The notes: generated from the letters alone by a model not told the origin. A stretch of 64,000 nucleotides of DNA from HdN1 sp964473645 (GCA_964473645.1 CAYYPW010000023.1:1-64000); one strand, 5' to 3'; positions 1 to 9,172 are shown, numbered from the stretch's first letter. A program made the numbers and translations.

Positions 1-5
1 AACAA

Positions 6-944
6 TCAAAAGCCCCCAAAATACCCCTGAGCCCTATTCTTCACCCGCCCCCACAACCCACACGCCACCATCACCTCCCGAAAACGCTCCCCCTGAGCCG
101 CCCTCAAAGTCGCCCCCCGCCAATCCTCAACCCCCAACGCATCCCCCCGTAACCGCGTCAACTCCCGAAACAAAAACACCTCCTCCCGCTGCGCCACAAG
201 TTTCTTCTGCACCCCCGCCGCCCCCCGCAAAGGTAACGCCCCCACCTCCGCCACATTGTCAAAAAGCATCTCCAACGAAGCAAACGTCTGCATCAACACC
301 CTGGCCGTTACCGCCCCCACCCCCTTAACGCCCGGAATGTTGTCCACTGCATCGCCACACAAGGCAAGATAATCAGCAATCCGCGCCAACGGCATCTGCC
401 AGTGCGCAAGCAACTCAGCCTGCGTCCACGCCGACTGTTTTGGAAACGCCCACCACCGATCCCACGCCCCCACAATCTGCGCCAGATCCTTATCCTGAGA
501 CACAATCATCGCCCCCGCCCCCTGCACATGCTGCCAATGCACCAACGAAGCGATCAAATCATCAGCCTCAAACTCCGTACTGGCAAACTGTGCCAGCCCC
601 ATTGCCTCGCCCACCTCGGCACAGCGTTGCAACTGATAAATAAAAGCCTCATCCGCCAAAGGACGATTGGCTTTGTAAGGTGCATACAAACGATGCCGAA
701 AACCCGAACCCAGACTCTCATCCCAGCACAGGACAACACGCCCCTGACCACAAACAGTGTCATCGTTATGCGTATTACCCCAGGACTGGCCAAGCAACTC
801 CAGCATCCGCAGGGTAAACCCCAACACCGCATTCACCGACCGCCCTTGCGCATCGTGAAAAGAGTCAGGAATCCCATAATAAGATTGAAATACCAGCATG
901 GGAGCATCAATGGCTACCAGCAGAGGATGAGGAAGGTTTTGCAA
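6..944 (-). CDS. 5'-3' exonuclease / flap endonuclease of the Pol I N-domain family
   Basis: Predicted metal-dependent 5' nuclease acting on flaps or RNA primers, 312 aa, comprising only the exonuclease domain with no polymerase part. Family motifs are in order: a Tyr/Lys arch (YAPYKANRP, 87-95), EADD (126-129), DKD (151-153) and the helix-3-turn-helix signature GDAVDNIPGVKGVG (197-210). The assigned start is TTG at 944, because the family fold begins at about residue 8 (LLVAIDAP) and no ATG precedes it; a GGAGAG lies about 10 nt upstream. Genomes that also encode Pol I often keep such a stand-alone exonuclease (Xni/ExoIX type). The aspartate cluster looks fuller than in Xni, so I leave the symbol empty. 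It is transcribed away from the motor operon. Confidence 0.88.
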   Translation of the reverse strand: MQNLPHPLLVAIDAPMLVFQSYYGIPDSFHDAQGRSVNAVLGFTLRMLELLGQSWGNTHNDDTVCGQGRVVLCWDESLGSGFRHRLYAPYKANRPLADEAFIYQLQRCAEVGEAMGLAQFASTEFEADDLIASLVHWQHVQGAGAMIVSQDKDLAQIVGAWDRWWAFPKQSAWTQAELLAHWQMPLARIADYLALCGDAVDNIPGVKGVGAVTARVLMQTFASLEMLFDNVAEVGALPLRGAAGVQKKLVAQREEVFLFRELTRLRGDALGVEDWRGATLRAAQGERFREVMVACGLWGRVKNRAQGYFGGF

Positions 945-1303
945 AAGCAGCGCTCTCCAGGTTCAACTTTTCAGGTACAAGACGTTGAGCACAACTCTCT
1001 AAGTACAACTCTCTAGTTATAAGACTCATTTTCAAGATCCAGCTAACGGATCTTGCAATTTTAGAGACCCATCAGCGAATCTGTGCCACACATCACCCCA
1101 AGTTTCGAAAGGTCTTGCCATAATGTTGAACAGTCTCAGCATGTGATGCACTGCACGGTGTGCAATGCGATGCCCTCAACCCATTGACTCTCAACCTGTT
1201 GCTAATGGTTCATACTCTGCATGGTGTTATGGTAAGTGGTTGTATATCATATAAGACGCGCTAACCTTTTTCATTTTGGGTACAGATAATAAAGGCACTT
1301 GCG
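945..1303. other. Intergenic region upstream of the envelope motor operon
   Basis: This 359 bp divergent gap contains no convincing gene. It holds a 14 bp near-perfect tandem duplication (991-1004 and 1005-1018, unit starting ACAACTCTCT), an 8 bp hairpin CAAGATCC/GGATCTTG at 1033-1055 and a short palindrome TGCAC-GGT-GTGCA at 1152-1164. A weak -10-like TATAAG sits at 1250-1255. AAAGG at 1291-1295 is the ribosome binding site for the GTG start at 1304. The promoter of the operon must lie here, but I cannot place it with confidence. Confidence 0.5.
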
Positions 1304-4300
1304 GTGAAGCCTGAGAAAAGAATAACGACACACCCAAACGCACGCTGGTTTCACATCTCAGCACTAGCGCTGGCAGTTGCGCTGGGCGGCTGTGCAACAC
1401 GCGATCAAAGCGCCCTGTTTGGCGGCGAAAATGTCAGCCGCAATCCGAAAACCATCGGCGATCTTGCGCGTCGCGATATTCGTCTGCAAAAACAGACCCT
1501 TGATGAAGTGCCGGCCGAGCAGGTCATTAATACCTATCGCAACGCCCTCTCACTGTTTTCCACCCCGGAACAACGTGCCGATGCGCTGCGCCGCATGGCC
1601 GACATTACCATGGTGGCCGCCGAAGAAAACCTGATGGCCGCCGGGCTGGATGACACGGAGCAGCCGGGCGTCGATACCCGCAGTGCCGATGCCAAGAACT
1701 TCAATTACGCCAAAGCCATCGAACTCTACAAAGACCAGATCAAAGACGCGCCCGCAGGCGCTGATCTGTCAGACACCTATTATCTGCTGGCCAAAGCCTA
1801 CGACCTTAACGCCGAACCTGAGCTGGCATTGGCCACACTCGACACCCTGGCTGAACGTTACCCCGATAGCCCGCTGATGGACGAAGTACAGTTTCGTCGC
1901 GGGGAACAATATTTTGTCATGGGCCAATACGACCAGGCGATCAACGCCTACAAAGCCGTACTGGCGAAGGGCCCCTCTAGCAGTTACCACGAAAACGCCC
2001 TCTATAAATACGGCTGGAGCCTCTATAAGCAGGGGGATTACGATCTGGCGCTGGATCAGTTCATCGCCTTGCTGGACATTTATATTCCCGCGCCACCTCC
2101 GCCACCGCCTGAAGACAAAGCCAAAACGCACCAGGAAGCGCGCATGGCTCAGATCAGGGCCAAGCCAGACGCAACCGAAAAAGCTGACAGTAAAGAAAAA
2201 GCGACTGCGGCTACTGGCGCGCCAGTGGCAGGAACAAGCGAGCAAGTCGCCCAAGCCGATGGCAACGCCGCCACAGACACAGCAGCCACCGATACTAAAG
2301 TGGATGCCAAAACCAGCACGCAACGTCAGCTCGAAGAAGATACCTTGCGCGTTACAGCGATGTCTTTCTCCAACCTCGATGGCCCGCCTAGCATAGCCAG
2401 CTATTTTGGCGAGAAAGGCGAGCGTCATTATGAAGACCGCATTTATACCGCCCTGGCTCAGCTTTATGTGTTCCAGGAGCGTTATCGTGATGCCGCCGAC
2501 GCCTATGGCGCTTTTGTTGAGAAGCACCCGTTACACCCGCAAGCCCCTTCTCTGTCATCGAAAAAAATCGATGTGTACGCCAAGGGGGGATTCCCTTCGC
2601 TGGTACTGGGTGAGAAGCAGATGTTCGTGCAGCGTTATGGCGTGTTCAGTGATTACTGGAAACAAGCGACACCGCCCATTCGCGAACAATACAGCGAAGA
2701 GTTGAAACTGCATCTGGTCGAACTCGCACAGCACTATCACGCCGAAGCCCAGAGCAGCAAACAGGCTCCCAAATATATGGAAGCGGCACGCTGGTATCGC
2801 GAATACCTGGCGACCTTCCCTAAAGACAAAAACGCACCCCTCATGAGTTCGTTGCTGGGTGAAGCCTTGTTCGCCGCCGAGGATTACCAAGGCGCGATCG
2901 AAGAATTCGAACGCACCGCCTATGATTACGAGCCGCATGAAAATGCCCAGAAAGCCGGTTATTTTGCCTTGCTCTCTTATGAGGGCTTTTTGAAAAAGCT
3001 GCCGAAAACCGACCCCACGCGGGAAGGCTGGATCACCAAAGAAGTCTCAAGCACGCTGCGTTTTGTAAAAGCGTACCCCAGCGACGCCCATGTGCCAGAG
3101 CTGATGGAAAACGTGCTCGACAGCCAATTGGCACTGAACGACATGAAAGGCGCCCAGGTCACCGCTGACTTGATCATCAAACGCGCGCCCCCCGTACCCC
3201 AGCCGTTATATGAAAAAGCCTGGATCGTGCAGGCCAATGCCCAGTTTGACGAAGGCAACTTTTTGGCGGCAGAAGGCTCAATCAAGAAAATTCTCAGTTT
3301 TGGCTCACTCAGTGCTGCCGAGCGCACCATCTTCAAAGATCGCCATGCAAAATCGATCTATAAGCAGGCCGAATTGCTGGAAAAAGAAGGCATGAAAGCC
3401 GAAGCCGCCAGACAGTACCAAAAAGTAGCCCTGGCTGAACCCGATTCGGATGTGCGCGCCAAAGCCGACTACGATGCGGCCAACCTGCTGATGGAAACCC
3501 AGCAATACGGCGAGGCTGTCAAAGTGCTGGAAAACTTCCGCAAGGTATTCCCGGATCACGAGCTGACCAAGACCGTACCGGCCAAGCTGAGTGTCGCCTA
3601 CGACAAAATGGGCAACTACGATGGTTCCGCGCGGGAGCTGGAACAGGTCGCCACCCTCAACTCGGATAACGCCGAGCTAAAGCTGGCGGCGCTCACTCAA
3701 GCGGCAGAGCTGCATGAGAACAAAGGCAACCGTCGTGAAGCCATTCGGGTCTACACCCAACTGGAAGCACAAAAGGATATTCCCTTCGCGCAACGGGTTG
3801 ACCTGCAATACAAGCTCGCCTTGTTGAGCGAAGAAGATGGCAATAACGCGCAACGGGATGCCTGGCTGACCAAGGTGGTACAGTCCTACCAGCAAGGCGG
3901 TAGCCAGAACACCAACCGCACACGTCTGTTGGCCGCAGAAGCCAGCTTCCGCAATGCGGAGCCGTTATTTCAACGGTTTGCGAGCATCCGTTTGACACAA
4001 CCACTGGGCACGTCCATCAAACAGAAGAAACAGGCAATGGATGCCGTGCTCAATGCTTATGCCAGCACCGCTGAAATCGGGGTGTTGCAATTTACCACCG
4101 CTGCTACCTTCCGCCTCGGTGAAGCCTACCGTAATTTCGCCAAGGCCATCATGGACAGTGACCGCCCTGCCGGCCTCGCCGACGACGCCCTTGAGGAATA
4201 CGAACTGCTGCTCGAAGACCAAGCCTTGCCCATGGAAGACAAATCCATCGAGATTCTCGAAGCCAATACGGCTCGCGTAAAAGACGGCGCCTGGGATCAA

Positions 4301-4396
4301 TGGATACAAAAGAGTTATAGCGCCCTGGCAGAACTGCAACCTGGCCGTTACAAAAAATCAGAACTGGCGGAGGATTACGTTGATGCCATTTACTGA
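1304..4396 (+). CDS. Large TPR-repeat outer-membrane-type lipoprotein, first gene of the motor operon
   Basis: A 1030 aa exported lipoprotein. The signal peptide ends in a lipobox LGGC with Cys30 as the predicted lipidated residue. The rest is almost all helical repeats of tetratricopeptide type (for example around 150-260 and 380-900), broken by a Pro/Ala/Lys-rich low-complexity linker at about 261-340. TPR solenoids are protein-docking scaffolds, so the likely role is a periplasm-facing assembly platform for the ExbB/ExbD-type motor encoded downstream. The start is GTG with AAAGG 8 nt upstream. Its 3' end overlaps the next gene by 14 bp, implying translational coupling. It resembles in kind, not demonstrably in sequence, the large TPR proteins of the myxobacterial Glt complex. 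No enzymatic motif is visible. Confidence 0.85.
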   Translation: MKPEKRITTHPNARWFHISALALAVALGGCATRDQSALFGGENVSRNPKTIGDLARRDIRLQKQTLDEVPAEQVINTYRNALSLFSTPEQRADALRRMADITMVAAEENLMAAGLDDTEQPGVDTRSADAKNFNYAKAIELYKDQIKDAPAGADLSDTYYLLAKAYDLNAEPELALATLDTLAERYPDSPLMDEVQFRRGEQYFVMGQYDQAINAYKAVLAKGPSSSYHENALYKYGWSLYKQGDYDLALDQFIALLDIYIPAPPPPPPEDKAKTHQEARMAQIRAKPDATEKADSKEKATAATGAPVAGTSEQVAQADGNAATDTAATDTKVDAKTSTQRQLEEDTLRVTAMSFSNLDGPPSIASYFGEKGERHYEDRIYTALAQLYVFQERYRDAADAYGAFVEKHPLHPQAPSLSSKKIDVYAKGGFPSLVLGEKQMFVQRYGVFSDYWKQATPPIREQYSEELKLHLVELAQHYHAEAQSSKQAPKYMEAARWYREYLATFPKDKNAPLMSSLLGEALFAAEDYQGAIEEFERTAYDYEPHENAQKAGYFALLSYEGFLKKLPKTDPTREGWITKEVSSTLRFVKAYPSDAHVPELMENVLDSQLALNDMKGAQVTADLIIKRAPPVPQPLYEKAWIVQANAQFDEGNFLAAEGSIKKILSFGSLSAAERTIFKDRHAKSIYKQAELLEKEGMKAEAARQYQKVALAEPDSDVRAKADYDAANLLMETQQYGEAVKVLENFRKVFPDHELTKTVPAKLSVAYDKMGNYDGSARELEQVATLNSDNAELKLAALTQAAELHENKGNRREAIRVYTQLEAQKDIPFAQRVDLQYKLALLSEEDGNNAQRDAWLTKVVQSYQQGGSQNTNRTRLLAAEASFRNAEPLFQRFASIRLTQPLGTSIKQKKQAMDAVLNAYASTAEIGVLQFTTAATFRLGEAYRNFAKAIMDSDRPAGLADDALEEYELLLEDQALPMEDKSIEILEANTARVKDGAWDQWIQKSYSALAELQPGRYKKSELAEDYVDAIY

Positions 4397-5171
4397 TATG
4401 CAACGGCAGCTGGCCGTTACGCTGCTCGCACTGACCCTCACCGCGTGCGCCACTTCGCCGGATAAAGGCGGCGACAAGGCGGGTGCTGAGAGCGTAAGCG
4501 CCGACGATGCGGCCAAAGTTTCCGAAAAAGCGGATTCTGCCCTGTTTGGTTCCTGGTTTGGCGGCGATGACAAACCAAGCAAGAAGCGCGACAAAAAGGA
4601 TAAAGAGGCGGCTGAAGCAGACGCAGCACCCGCGCCCGTCGGTAAACGAGCACTCAGCTTGCCCATGGTACTGGCACCCGGTGCAGAAAAGGATGCCAAA
4701 GCGGCCAAATCACAATACACCCAGGCCATGACGGCATTGAAAGCCGGCAACGAAGACCAAGCCCTGGCACTGTTGAGAGATATTTCCAACACACACCCGA
4801 ACCTGAGCGGCCCGTTGCTTAACCAGGCCATTTTGTTACGCAAAAAAGGCCGCCTCAAAGAAGCGCAGGAACTGCTGAAAAAATCCATGACCAGCCAAAC
4901 ACAAAACCCGCGTGTATTTAACGAGATGGGAGTGGTAAGCCGGGAACTGGGTAATTTCAATCAAGCGAAATCGGCTTATGAAACCGCTATTCGTCTGGCA
5001 CCCGGCTATGATCGCGCCCACTACAATCTGGCGGTGCTGGCTGACCTATACTTGAACGACCCGGCGTTGGCGATCAAGGAGTTCGAGATGTACCAAAGCC
5101 TGCAGGACAAGCGTGACAAAAAGGTGGATGGCTGGCTGAAAGAATTGAAACGCCGGGCAGGTGCAGAATGA
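4383..5171 (+). CDS. TPR-repeat lipoprotein, motor operon
   Basis: A 262 aa lipoprotein with a short signal peptide and lipobox LTAC (Cys22), a charged Lys/Asp/Ala-rich linker (about 40-90) and three to four TPR units (about 98-250). I place the start at ATG 4383 because GGCGGAGG ends 9 nt upstream; TTG 4380 and ATG 4398 are alternatives and do not change the signal peptide. It overlaps the stop of the preceding TPR gene and the ATG of the next gene (ATGA at 5168-5171), so the three are probably co-translated. By size and topology it is comparable to the small TPR lipoprotein of Agl/Glt-type systems (GltE/AglT). That equivalence is inference. Confidence 0.85.
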   Translation: MPFTDMQRQLAVTLLALTLTACATSPDKGGDKAGAESVSADDAAKVSEKADSALFGSWFGGDDKPSKKRDKKDKEAAEADAAPAPVGKRALSLPMVLAPGAEKDAKAAKSQYTQAMTALKAGNEDQALALLRDISNTHPNLSGPLLNQAILLRKKGRLKEAQELLKKSMTSQTQNPRVFNEMGVVSRELGNFNQAKSAYETAIRLAPGYDRAHYNLAVLADLYLNDPALAIKEFEMYQSLQDKRDKKVDGWLKELKRRAGAE

Positions 5172-5500
5172 AAGCAAGTGCGTATGAACGACACCCGACT
5201 CTCCTCGTTTGTGTAATCGTTAGCTTGATCATTTACCTGCTTTTCGTATCGCTAGCGCAGGCCGAGGATGTCACCGAAGGTACGCGCATTATCGGTACCG
5301 AAGAATCCCCCGCCGTGTTAAACGTCGTGCCCTGGCAAGATCGTGAACTGGGTGGCAACCCCGCCTCGGGCAACCGGCAGTTTCGTTCGGTACTTGATGA
5401 TGCATTAAAACCCGTCGACCGCGGCGAGTTGAAACGAGAAGTCGATTACTTTAACGTGCTGCAAAAAAAACAGCAGAAAAACGGCGAAGCCCCACAATGA
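5168..5500 (+). CDS. Small exported protein of unknown function, motor operon
   Basis: A 110 aa protein with a basic N-terminus, a hydrophobic stretch at about 11-32 and a plausible signal peptidase site after AQA (residue 32). The mature part is short, polar and without cysteines (ED...KQQKNGEAPQ). I recognise no domain. The ATG overlaps the stop of the TPR lipoprotein gene by 4 nt, which argues that it is a real member of the operon, as does its conserved-looking export signal. If cleaved it would be a roughly 78-residue periplasmic peptide; if not, a bitopic inner-membrane subunit. A 110 bp gap follows before the ExbB-type gene. Confidence 0.7.
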   Translation: MKASAYERHPTLLVCVIVSLIIYLLFVSLAQAEDVTEGTRIIGTEESPAVLNVVPWQDRELGGNPASGNRQFRSVLDDALKPVDRGELKREVDYFNVLQKKQQKNGEAPQ

Positions 5501-5610
5501 AGCAGTTATTTGTCGGGTTTTTAAAACAATAATCCTTGGAAATGCTACGCCAGTTGCTTTCCAAAATGCAGTTGCATTTCAATAATTAAGAGTACGCTCA
5601 GGAGATACGC

Positions 5611-6315
5611 ATGTCAGTTGAAGCCGCCGCCACCGTTGCCACCGCACCTCACACCGAATCGCTGTTTGAATTCATCGTGCGATTTTTTATCGAAGGTGGC
5701 CCTTTCATGTATGTGACGTTGCTGGTGTTCTTGCTGGGCATTGCGATCTCACTGGAGCGGTTCATCTATCTCAATCTGGTGCAAAGCCGCAATCAAGGCA
5801 TGTGGAAAATCTTGTTCCCACTGATGACCCAGGGCAAGTTCAAAACGGCCCTCGAAGAAGCCAAGCAATCCAACAGCGCCATCGCCCGCATTCTGGTGTA
5901 CGGACTGACCCGCAGCACCTTCGCTACCAAGCATGAAGAAATTGAAATGGCCATGGAGGAAGGCTTGATGGAAACCATCCCTTCACTGGAGCGTCGTACT
6001 CACTACGTTGCCACGTTTGCCAACATCGCCACGCTACTTGGCCTGCTCGGTACTGTAATGGGAATGATCGATGCGTTCACAGCGGTGGCTAACGCCGACC
6101 CTGCGCGAAAAGGCGAAATGCTGTCTGCGAGTATCTCGGTGGCAATGAACAACACGGCACTGGGCCTGATTGCTGCAATCCCGTTGCTTATCATTTTCAG
6201 CTACCTGCAGTCGAAGACCACACAATTGATCGACAGCATGGAGATGGCATCGGTGAAATTTTTGAACGTGTTCCGTCAAGCGCAAGCGCAGCAGACCAAA
6301 CAGCAAGGTCAATAG
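5611..6315 (+). CDS. MotA/TolQ/ExbB-type proton channel subunit
   Basis: A 234 aa inner-membrane protein of the MotA/TolQ/ExbB family. Three transmembrane helices are visible: about 24-50, 130-158 with the family motif GLLGTVMGMIDAF, and 178-200 with ALGLIAAIPLLI. A cytoplasmic domain lies between helices 1 and 2. Such proteins form the proton-conducting channel around a TolR/ExbD dimer and drive envelope-spanning work. The start is ATG with CAGGAG 7 nt upstream. Within this operon it would be the counterpart of AglR-Q-S-type motor channels rather than a TonB-import ExbB, since no TonB-dependent receptor is nearby. Confidence 0.93.
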   Translation: MSVEAAATVATAPHTESLFEFIVRFFIEGGPFMYVTLLVFLLGIAISLERFIYLNLVQSRNQGMWKILFPLMTQGKFKTALEEAKQSNSAIARILVYGLTRSTFATKHEEIEMAMEEGLMETIPSLERRTHYVATFANIATLLGLLGTVMGMIDAFTAVANADPARKGEMLSASISVAMNNTALGLIAAIPLLIIFSYLQSKTTQLIDSMEMASVKFLNVFRQAQAQQTKQQGQ

Positions 6316-6401
6316 CACAACGCCTTCACCGGCCTTGATGCTGCACGTTCATTGATGTTTGCGGCACCCCGTAGCGGCCCATTGCAAAAGAAAAAAAGCG
6401 C

Positions 6402-6971
6402 ATGAGAAGACGTTCACATCGACACAAAGAGCCCGAAAAGGAATTGGACATCACCCCGCTGATGAACCTGGTGGTGACGCTCATTCCGTTTTTGCTGGTT
6501 TCTACAGTATTTACACAAATCGGCGTGCATGACTTGAATATGCCGGCGATCAGCGCTGCTCCGTCTGCCATAGAACAACCGAAAAAGCCGGTGGTGCTAG
6601 AGGTGGTGCTTTACAAAAACCGTATGGATTTACTTGATCGCCAAACCGGACCGCTCAAGTCCTACCCCAATGTCGACGGCAAATATGATTACGAGGGTTT
6701 GGTGTCCACGTTGAAAGCCGTAAAAATGCGCTTTCCCGAGGTGACCGAAATTACCGTGCTGATGGAGAAAGATACTCACTACGATCACCTCATCCACACG
6801 ATGGATGCCGTGCGCACGGCCAAACAGGAACAGGACGGTAAACTGGTGAAGGTTGAGCTGTTTCCGGACATTTCCATTGGCGATGCCCCGCCTGATGACA
6901 TGGCAAACGCTACTTCGTTGTCACCACAGGCTTTGCCAACGCAATCTCTGTCTACAGGAGTTGCGCCATGA
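6402..6971 (+). CDS. ExbD/TolR-family protein, first paralogue (transmembrane Asp replaced by Asn)
   Basis: A 189 aa single-pass protein: basic cytoplasmic N-tail (MRRRSHRHKE), one transmembrane helix at about 20-40 and a periplasmic ExbD-like domain. The opening DITPLM (16-21) aligns with the family pattern, but the aspartate that normally follows, inside the membrane (TPxxD), is Asn22 here. In ExbD and TolR that Asp carries the proton. This paralogue may therefore play a structural role and leave proton conduction to the second paralogue. It overlaps the second ExbD gene by 4 nt (ATGA at 6968-6971). The C-terminal tail beyond about 160 is Ser/Pro-rich and probably disordered. Confidence 0.9.
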   Translation: MRRRSHRHKEPEKELDITPLMNLVVTLIPFLLVSTVFTQIGVHDLNMPAISAAPSAIEQPKKPVVLEVVLYKNRMDLLDRQTGPLKSYPNVDGKYDYEGLVSTLKAVKMRFPEVTEITVLMEKDTHYDHLIHTMDAVRTAKQEQDGKLVKVELFPDISIGDAPPDDMANATSLSPQALPTQSLSTGVAP

Positions 6972-7465
6972 AGCTATCAGCACGCGCAAAACGCATGGAT
7001 CGTCGCCATCGCAAACAAATCGTGGCGACCATCAGCTTGACGGCCCTCATCGACATTTTCGCTAACCTGTTGTTCTTTCTGTTGATCAACGTATCGATGG
7101 ATTATCACCTCACACCTGGCAAAGGGTTGGTGCTGCCTGAATCCAGCACTGATCTTAACCCCAAAGAAATGCTAACGCTGATGGTGAATGGCAACGACAT
7201 TATCGTCAACGGCCGCAAGATTGCCGATGTGGGTGCGGTAATGGCACGGGCGGACGACAACATTCCCGAATTGAAAACTGAGCTGGATTATCTCGCCAGC
7301 AAAAACCCGGTGTTGCCTGATGATAAAGGGCAGATCGAGCGTGAAGTGACGGTGTTGGGAGACAAGCAGATTCCGTATCAGTTGCTGAAACGCATCATGG
7401 CGACCTGCTCCGCCAATCAGTACACCAAAATCTCCCTGGCTGTTCTGAGAACGGGAGACAAATAA
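6968..7465 (+). CDS. ExbD/TolR-family protein, second paralogue
   Basis: A 165 aa protein with a strongly basic N-tail, a transmembrane helix at about 22-42 and a periplasmic domain. The membrane motif LTALIDIFANLLFF retains the family's conserved Asp (Asp29), unlike its neighbour. The two would form the heterodimeric stator partner inside the ExbB-type pentamer. Start and stop both overlap neighbouring genes (4 nt upstream, 1 nt downstream, TAATG), consistent with fixed stoichiometry. The periplasmic part contains a helix-strand arrangement as in ExbD and one Cys (in MATCSAN). Known myxobacterial motors also use one ExbB-like and two ExbD-like proteins. Confidence 0.91.
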   Translation: MKLSARAKRMDRRHRKQIVATISLTALIDIFANLLFFLLINVSMDYHLTPGKGLVLPESSTDLNPKEMLTLMVNGNDIIVNGRKIADVGAVMARADDNIPELKTELDYLASKNPVLPDDKGQIEREVTVLGDKQIPYQLLKRIMATCSANQYTKISLAVLRTGDK

Positions 7466-8547
7466 TGCAGACGCCTTATTTTTCTCTACCCACCCTGCCC
7501 TGGGATCGATTTTCGGAAGACGAGCGTAATTTCCGGGTTATTGTCGGCGGCGCATTGGTGCTGTTTGTGTTGCTCACTGTCGGCATCAATTCGATCACGC
7601 TGCCCGAAAAAGCACGCGAGGAGCAAGAAATCATGCCTCCTCGCATTGCCAAACTGGTGACAGAAATTCGCTTGCCGCCCCCCAAAGAAGAGCCCAAGCC
7701 CGAACCCAAACCAGAATTGAAACCGGAGCCCACGCCCGAGCCAAAAGCCGAAGAAAAGCCCAAAGAAACTCCCAAGGAAGTGCCCCCACCGAAACCGAAA
7801 GTGACGGAAAAACCACAGGCAAAACCCGTGGTAAAGAAGGCACCGCAAGTCACCGTGCAATCGGCAGAACAACAGCAAACCGTTCGTAAGACACAGGCTA
7901 AACAGGAAGCACAAGCTGCCGCGCAGGTGTTTGATTCTTTGGCCGATTTGCGTGAACAACCAGATATTCCCGCATCGTTTACGTCGACTCAGCAAGCGAT
8001 CGGTGCGTCAGCTATTGCAGCCGATGGCCCGCCTGCGGCCACACAGCGTAACCTGATTGGCAAAATGGCCGCCGGGGGCAGCGGTGGTGTTCAAGTGGCC
8101 AAAGCCAGCACGGGTGGTGGTGGTGCCGGCACGGTAGGAGGCACCGGGCGCCTGGGCAAAACCAGCACGACGAATATAGCCGCCGTTGCCAGTACCTCGG
8201 CCAAAGTCGGTGATCCACTCAAGCAGAACTCAGCAGGCACGGGGCCAAGCGGCAAAGCACGCCGCACCTCTGAACAAATTCAATTGGTATTCGATCGCTA
8301 TAAAGGTCAGATTTATTCGATTTATCGTCGCGCATTGCGTGAAGATCCGGGCCTTGAGGGCACGCTGTTATTGAAGCTGCAGATTCAGCCCAACGGGACT
8401 GTCACCGCTTGTTCCGTGGTATCGAGCGAGCTTGGCAACCCGGATCTGGAACGTAAAATCGTCGTGAAGGTGAAGCAACTGAATTTCGGCAATGCCAATG
8501 TCGAAGTCTGGAGCGGTAACTTCCCGATCAAGTTCTTCCCGTCGTGA
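7465..8547 (+). CDS. AgmX/PglI-type TonB-like energy transducer
   Basis: A 360 aa bitopic protein: a cytoplasmic N-tail, a transmembrane helix at 25-44, a long Pro/Lys/Glu-rich spacer (70-125, repeated EPKPE units) that could span the periplasm, a Gly-rich stretch (203-232) and a C-terminal TonB-like domain (about 270-360). The C-domain pattern, a helix with YRRALR followed by LEGTLLLKLQIQPNGTV, matches the AgmX/PglI C-terminal family, a variant of TonB found in gliding-motility proteins. It would link the proton motor to the outer membrane. Unlike myxobacterial GltG/GltJ it has no FHA or zinc-finger cytoplasmic region. No plug-type TonB receptor gene is present. Confidence 0.87.
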   Translation: MQTPYFSLPTLPWDRFSEDERNFRVIVGGALVLFVLLTVGINSITLPEKAREEQEIMPPRIAKLVTEIRLPPPKEEPKPEPKPELKPEPTPEPKAEEKPKETPKEVPPPKPKVTEKPQAKPVVKKAPQVTVQSAEQQQTVRKTQAKQEAQAAAQVFDSLADLREQPDIPASFTSTQQAIGASAIAADGPPAATQRNLIGKMAAGGSGGVQVAKASTGGGGAGTVGGTGRLGKTSTTNIAAVASTSAKVGDPLKQNSAGTGPSGKARRTSEQIQLVFDRYKGQIYSIYRRALREDPGLEGTLLLKLQIQPNGTVTACSVVSSELGNPDLERKIVVKVKQLNFGNANVEVWSGNFPIKFFPS

Positions 8548-8561
8548 GCATCGGAGCCGAC

Positions 8562-9170
8562 ATGAAGACAACTGAAATTGCCGATCGCCACGCCACTGCT
8601 AACGCTCCCTGTACGGGGCGTGCGGTGGCTTTGCAACGGCTGTCGCAAGGTGCGCGTTCCCGCAGGCGCGACGTTAGTGCGTTGACCCTGGCAACGGCAT
8701 TGCTGTTCAATGTCGCGGCGACTACTGGCTCGGCCAGTGAATTGGATATCGGTGCCATGGCGCCCAATTTCACCCTGAAAAGTGTAAAAGGTGATAATCA
8801 GCGCTTAGGGGAATACGCCGGCAATGTCCGCGCGCTTTTATTTACTGCCAGCTGGTGCGGCGCCTGTACCGACGCGCTGCGAAATCTGCAAACGCTCGCC
8901 CCGACAATGCAGTCTTATGGATTTCAAGCCTGGGCCATCAATCTTGATGATGACCCGGCCAAAACGCGCAGCATCGCCCAACAGCTCAACCTCGGTTATC
9001 CGATGTTGATCGACAACGATGGACGTGTCGCCAAACTGTTCTGGATCGATGATCTGCCTGCCTTGTTTTTGCTGGATCGCGACGGCCGCATTCGCCTGGT
9101 GCTCGAAGGTGATGACGTCAAGAATACGGCCAGTATTGCCGACACGCTCAAGCGTATCGCCGAGGAATAA
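8562..9170 (+). CDS. Periplasmic TlpA-like thioredoxin, motor operon
   Basis: A 202 aa thioredoxin-fold protein with a CGAC active site (Cys99, Cys102, in ASWCGAC) and the cis-Pro region LPALFLLDRDG. An unusually long basic N-region (about 38 residues with several Arg) precedes a hydrophobic segment (39-55) and AxA-type processing region, so export or membrane anchoring is likely. I chose ATG 8562 (GGAG 5 nt upstream) over GTG 8544, which overlaps the previous stop. CxxC between Gly-Ala resembles TlpA/ResA reductases. A redox partner in the operon suggests disulfide control of a component, though few operon proteins carry paired periplasmic cysteines. The client is unknown. Confidence 0.82.
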   Translation: MKTTEIADRHATANAPCTGRAVALQRLSQGARSRRRDVSALTLATALLFNVAATTGSASELDIGAMAPNFTLKSVKGDNQRLGEYAGNVRALLFTASWCGACTDALRNLQTLAPTMQSYGFQAWAINLDDDPAKTRSIAQQLNLGYPMLIDNDGRVAKLFWIDDLPALFLLDRDGRIRLVLEGDDVKNTASIADTLKRIAEE

Positions 9171-9172
9171 CC

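Noticed and set aside
402..1016. Plus-strand open frame of 204 codons opposite the exonuclease gene
   Set aside because: It lies mostly antisense to a protein with clear nuclease motifs and its own sequence is Arg/His/Pro/Gln-rich, typical of an antisense shadow.
1769..2527. Minus-strand open frame of 252 codons inside the first TPR gene
   Set aside because: The opposite strand codes for a continuous TPR lipoprotein with lipobox; the antisense product shows no domain.
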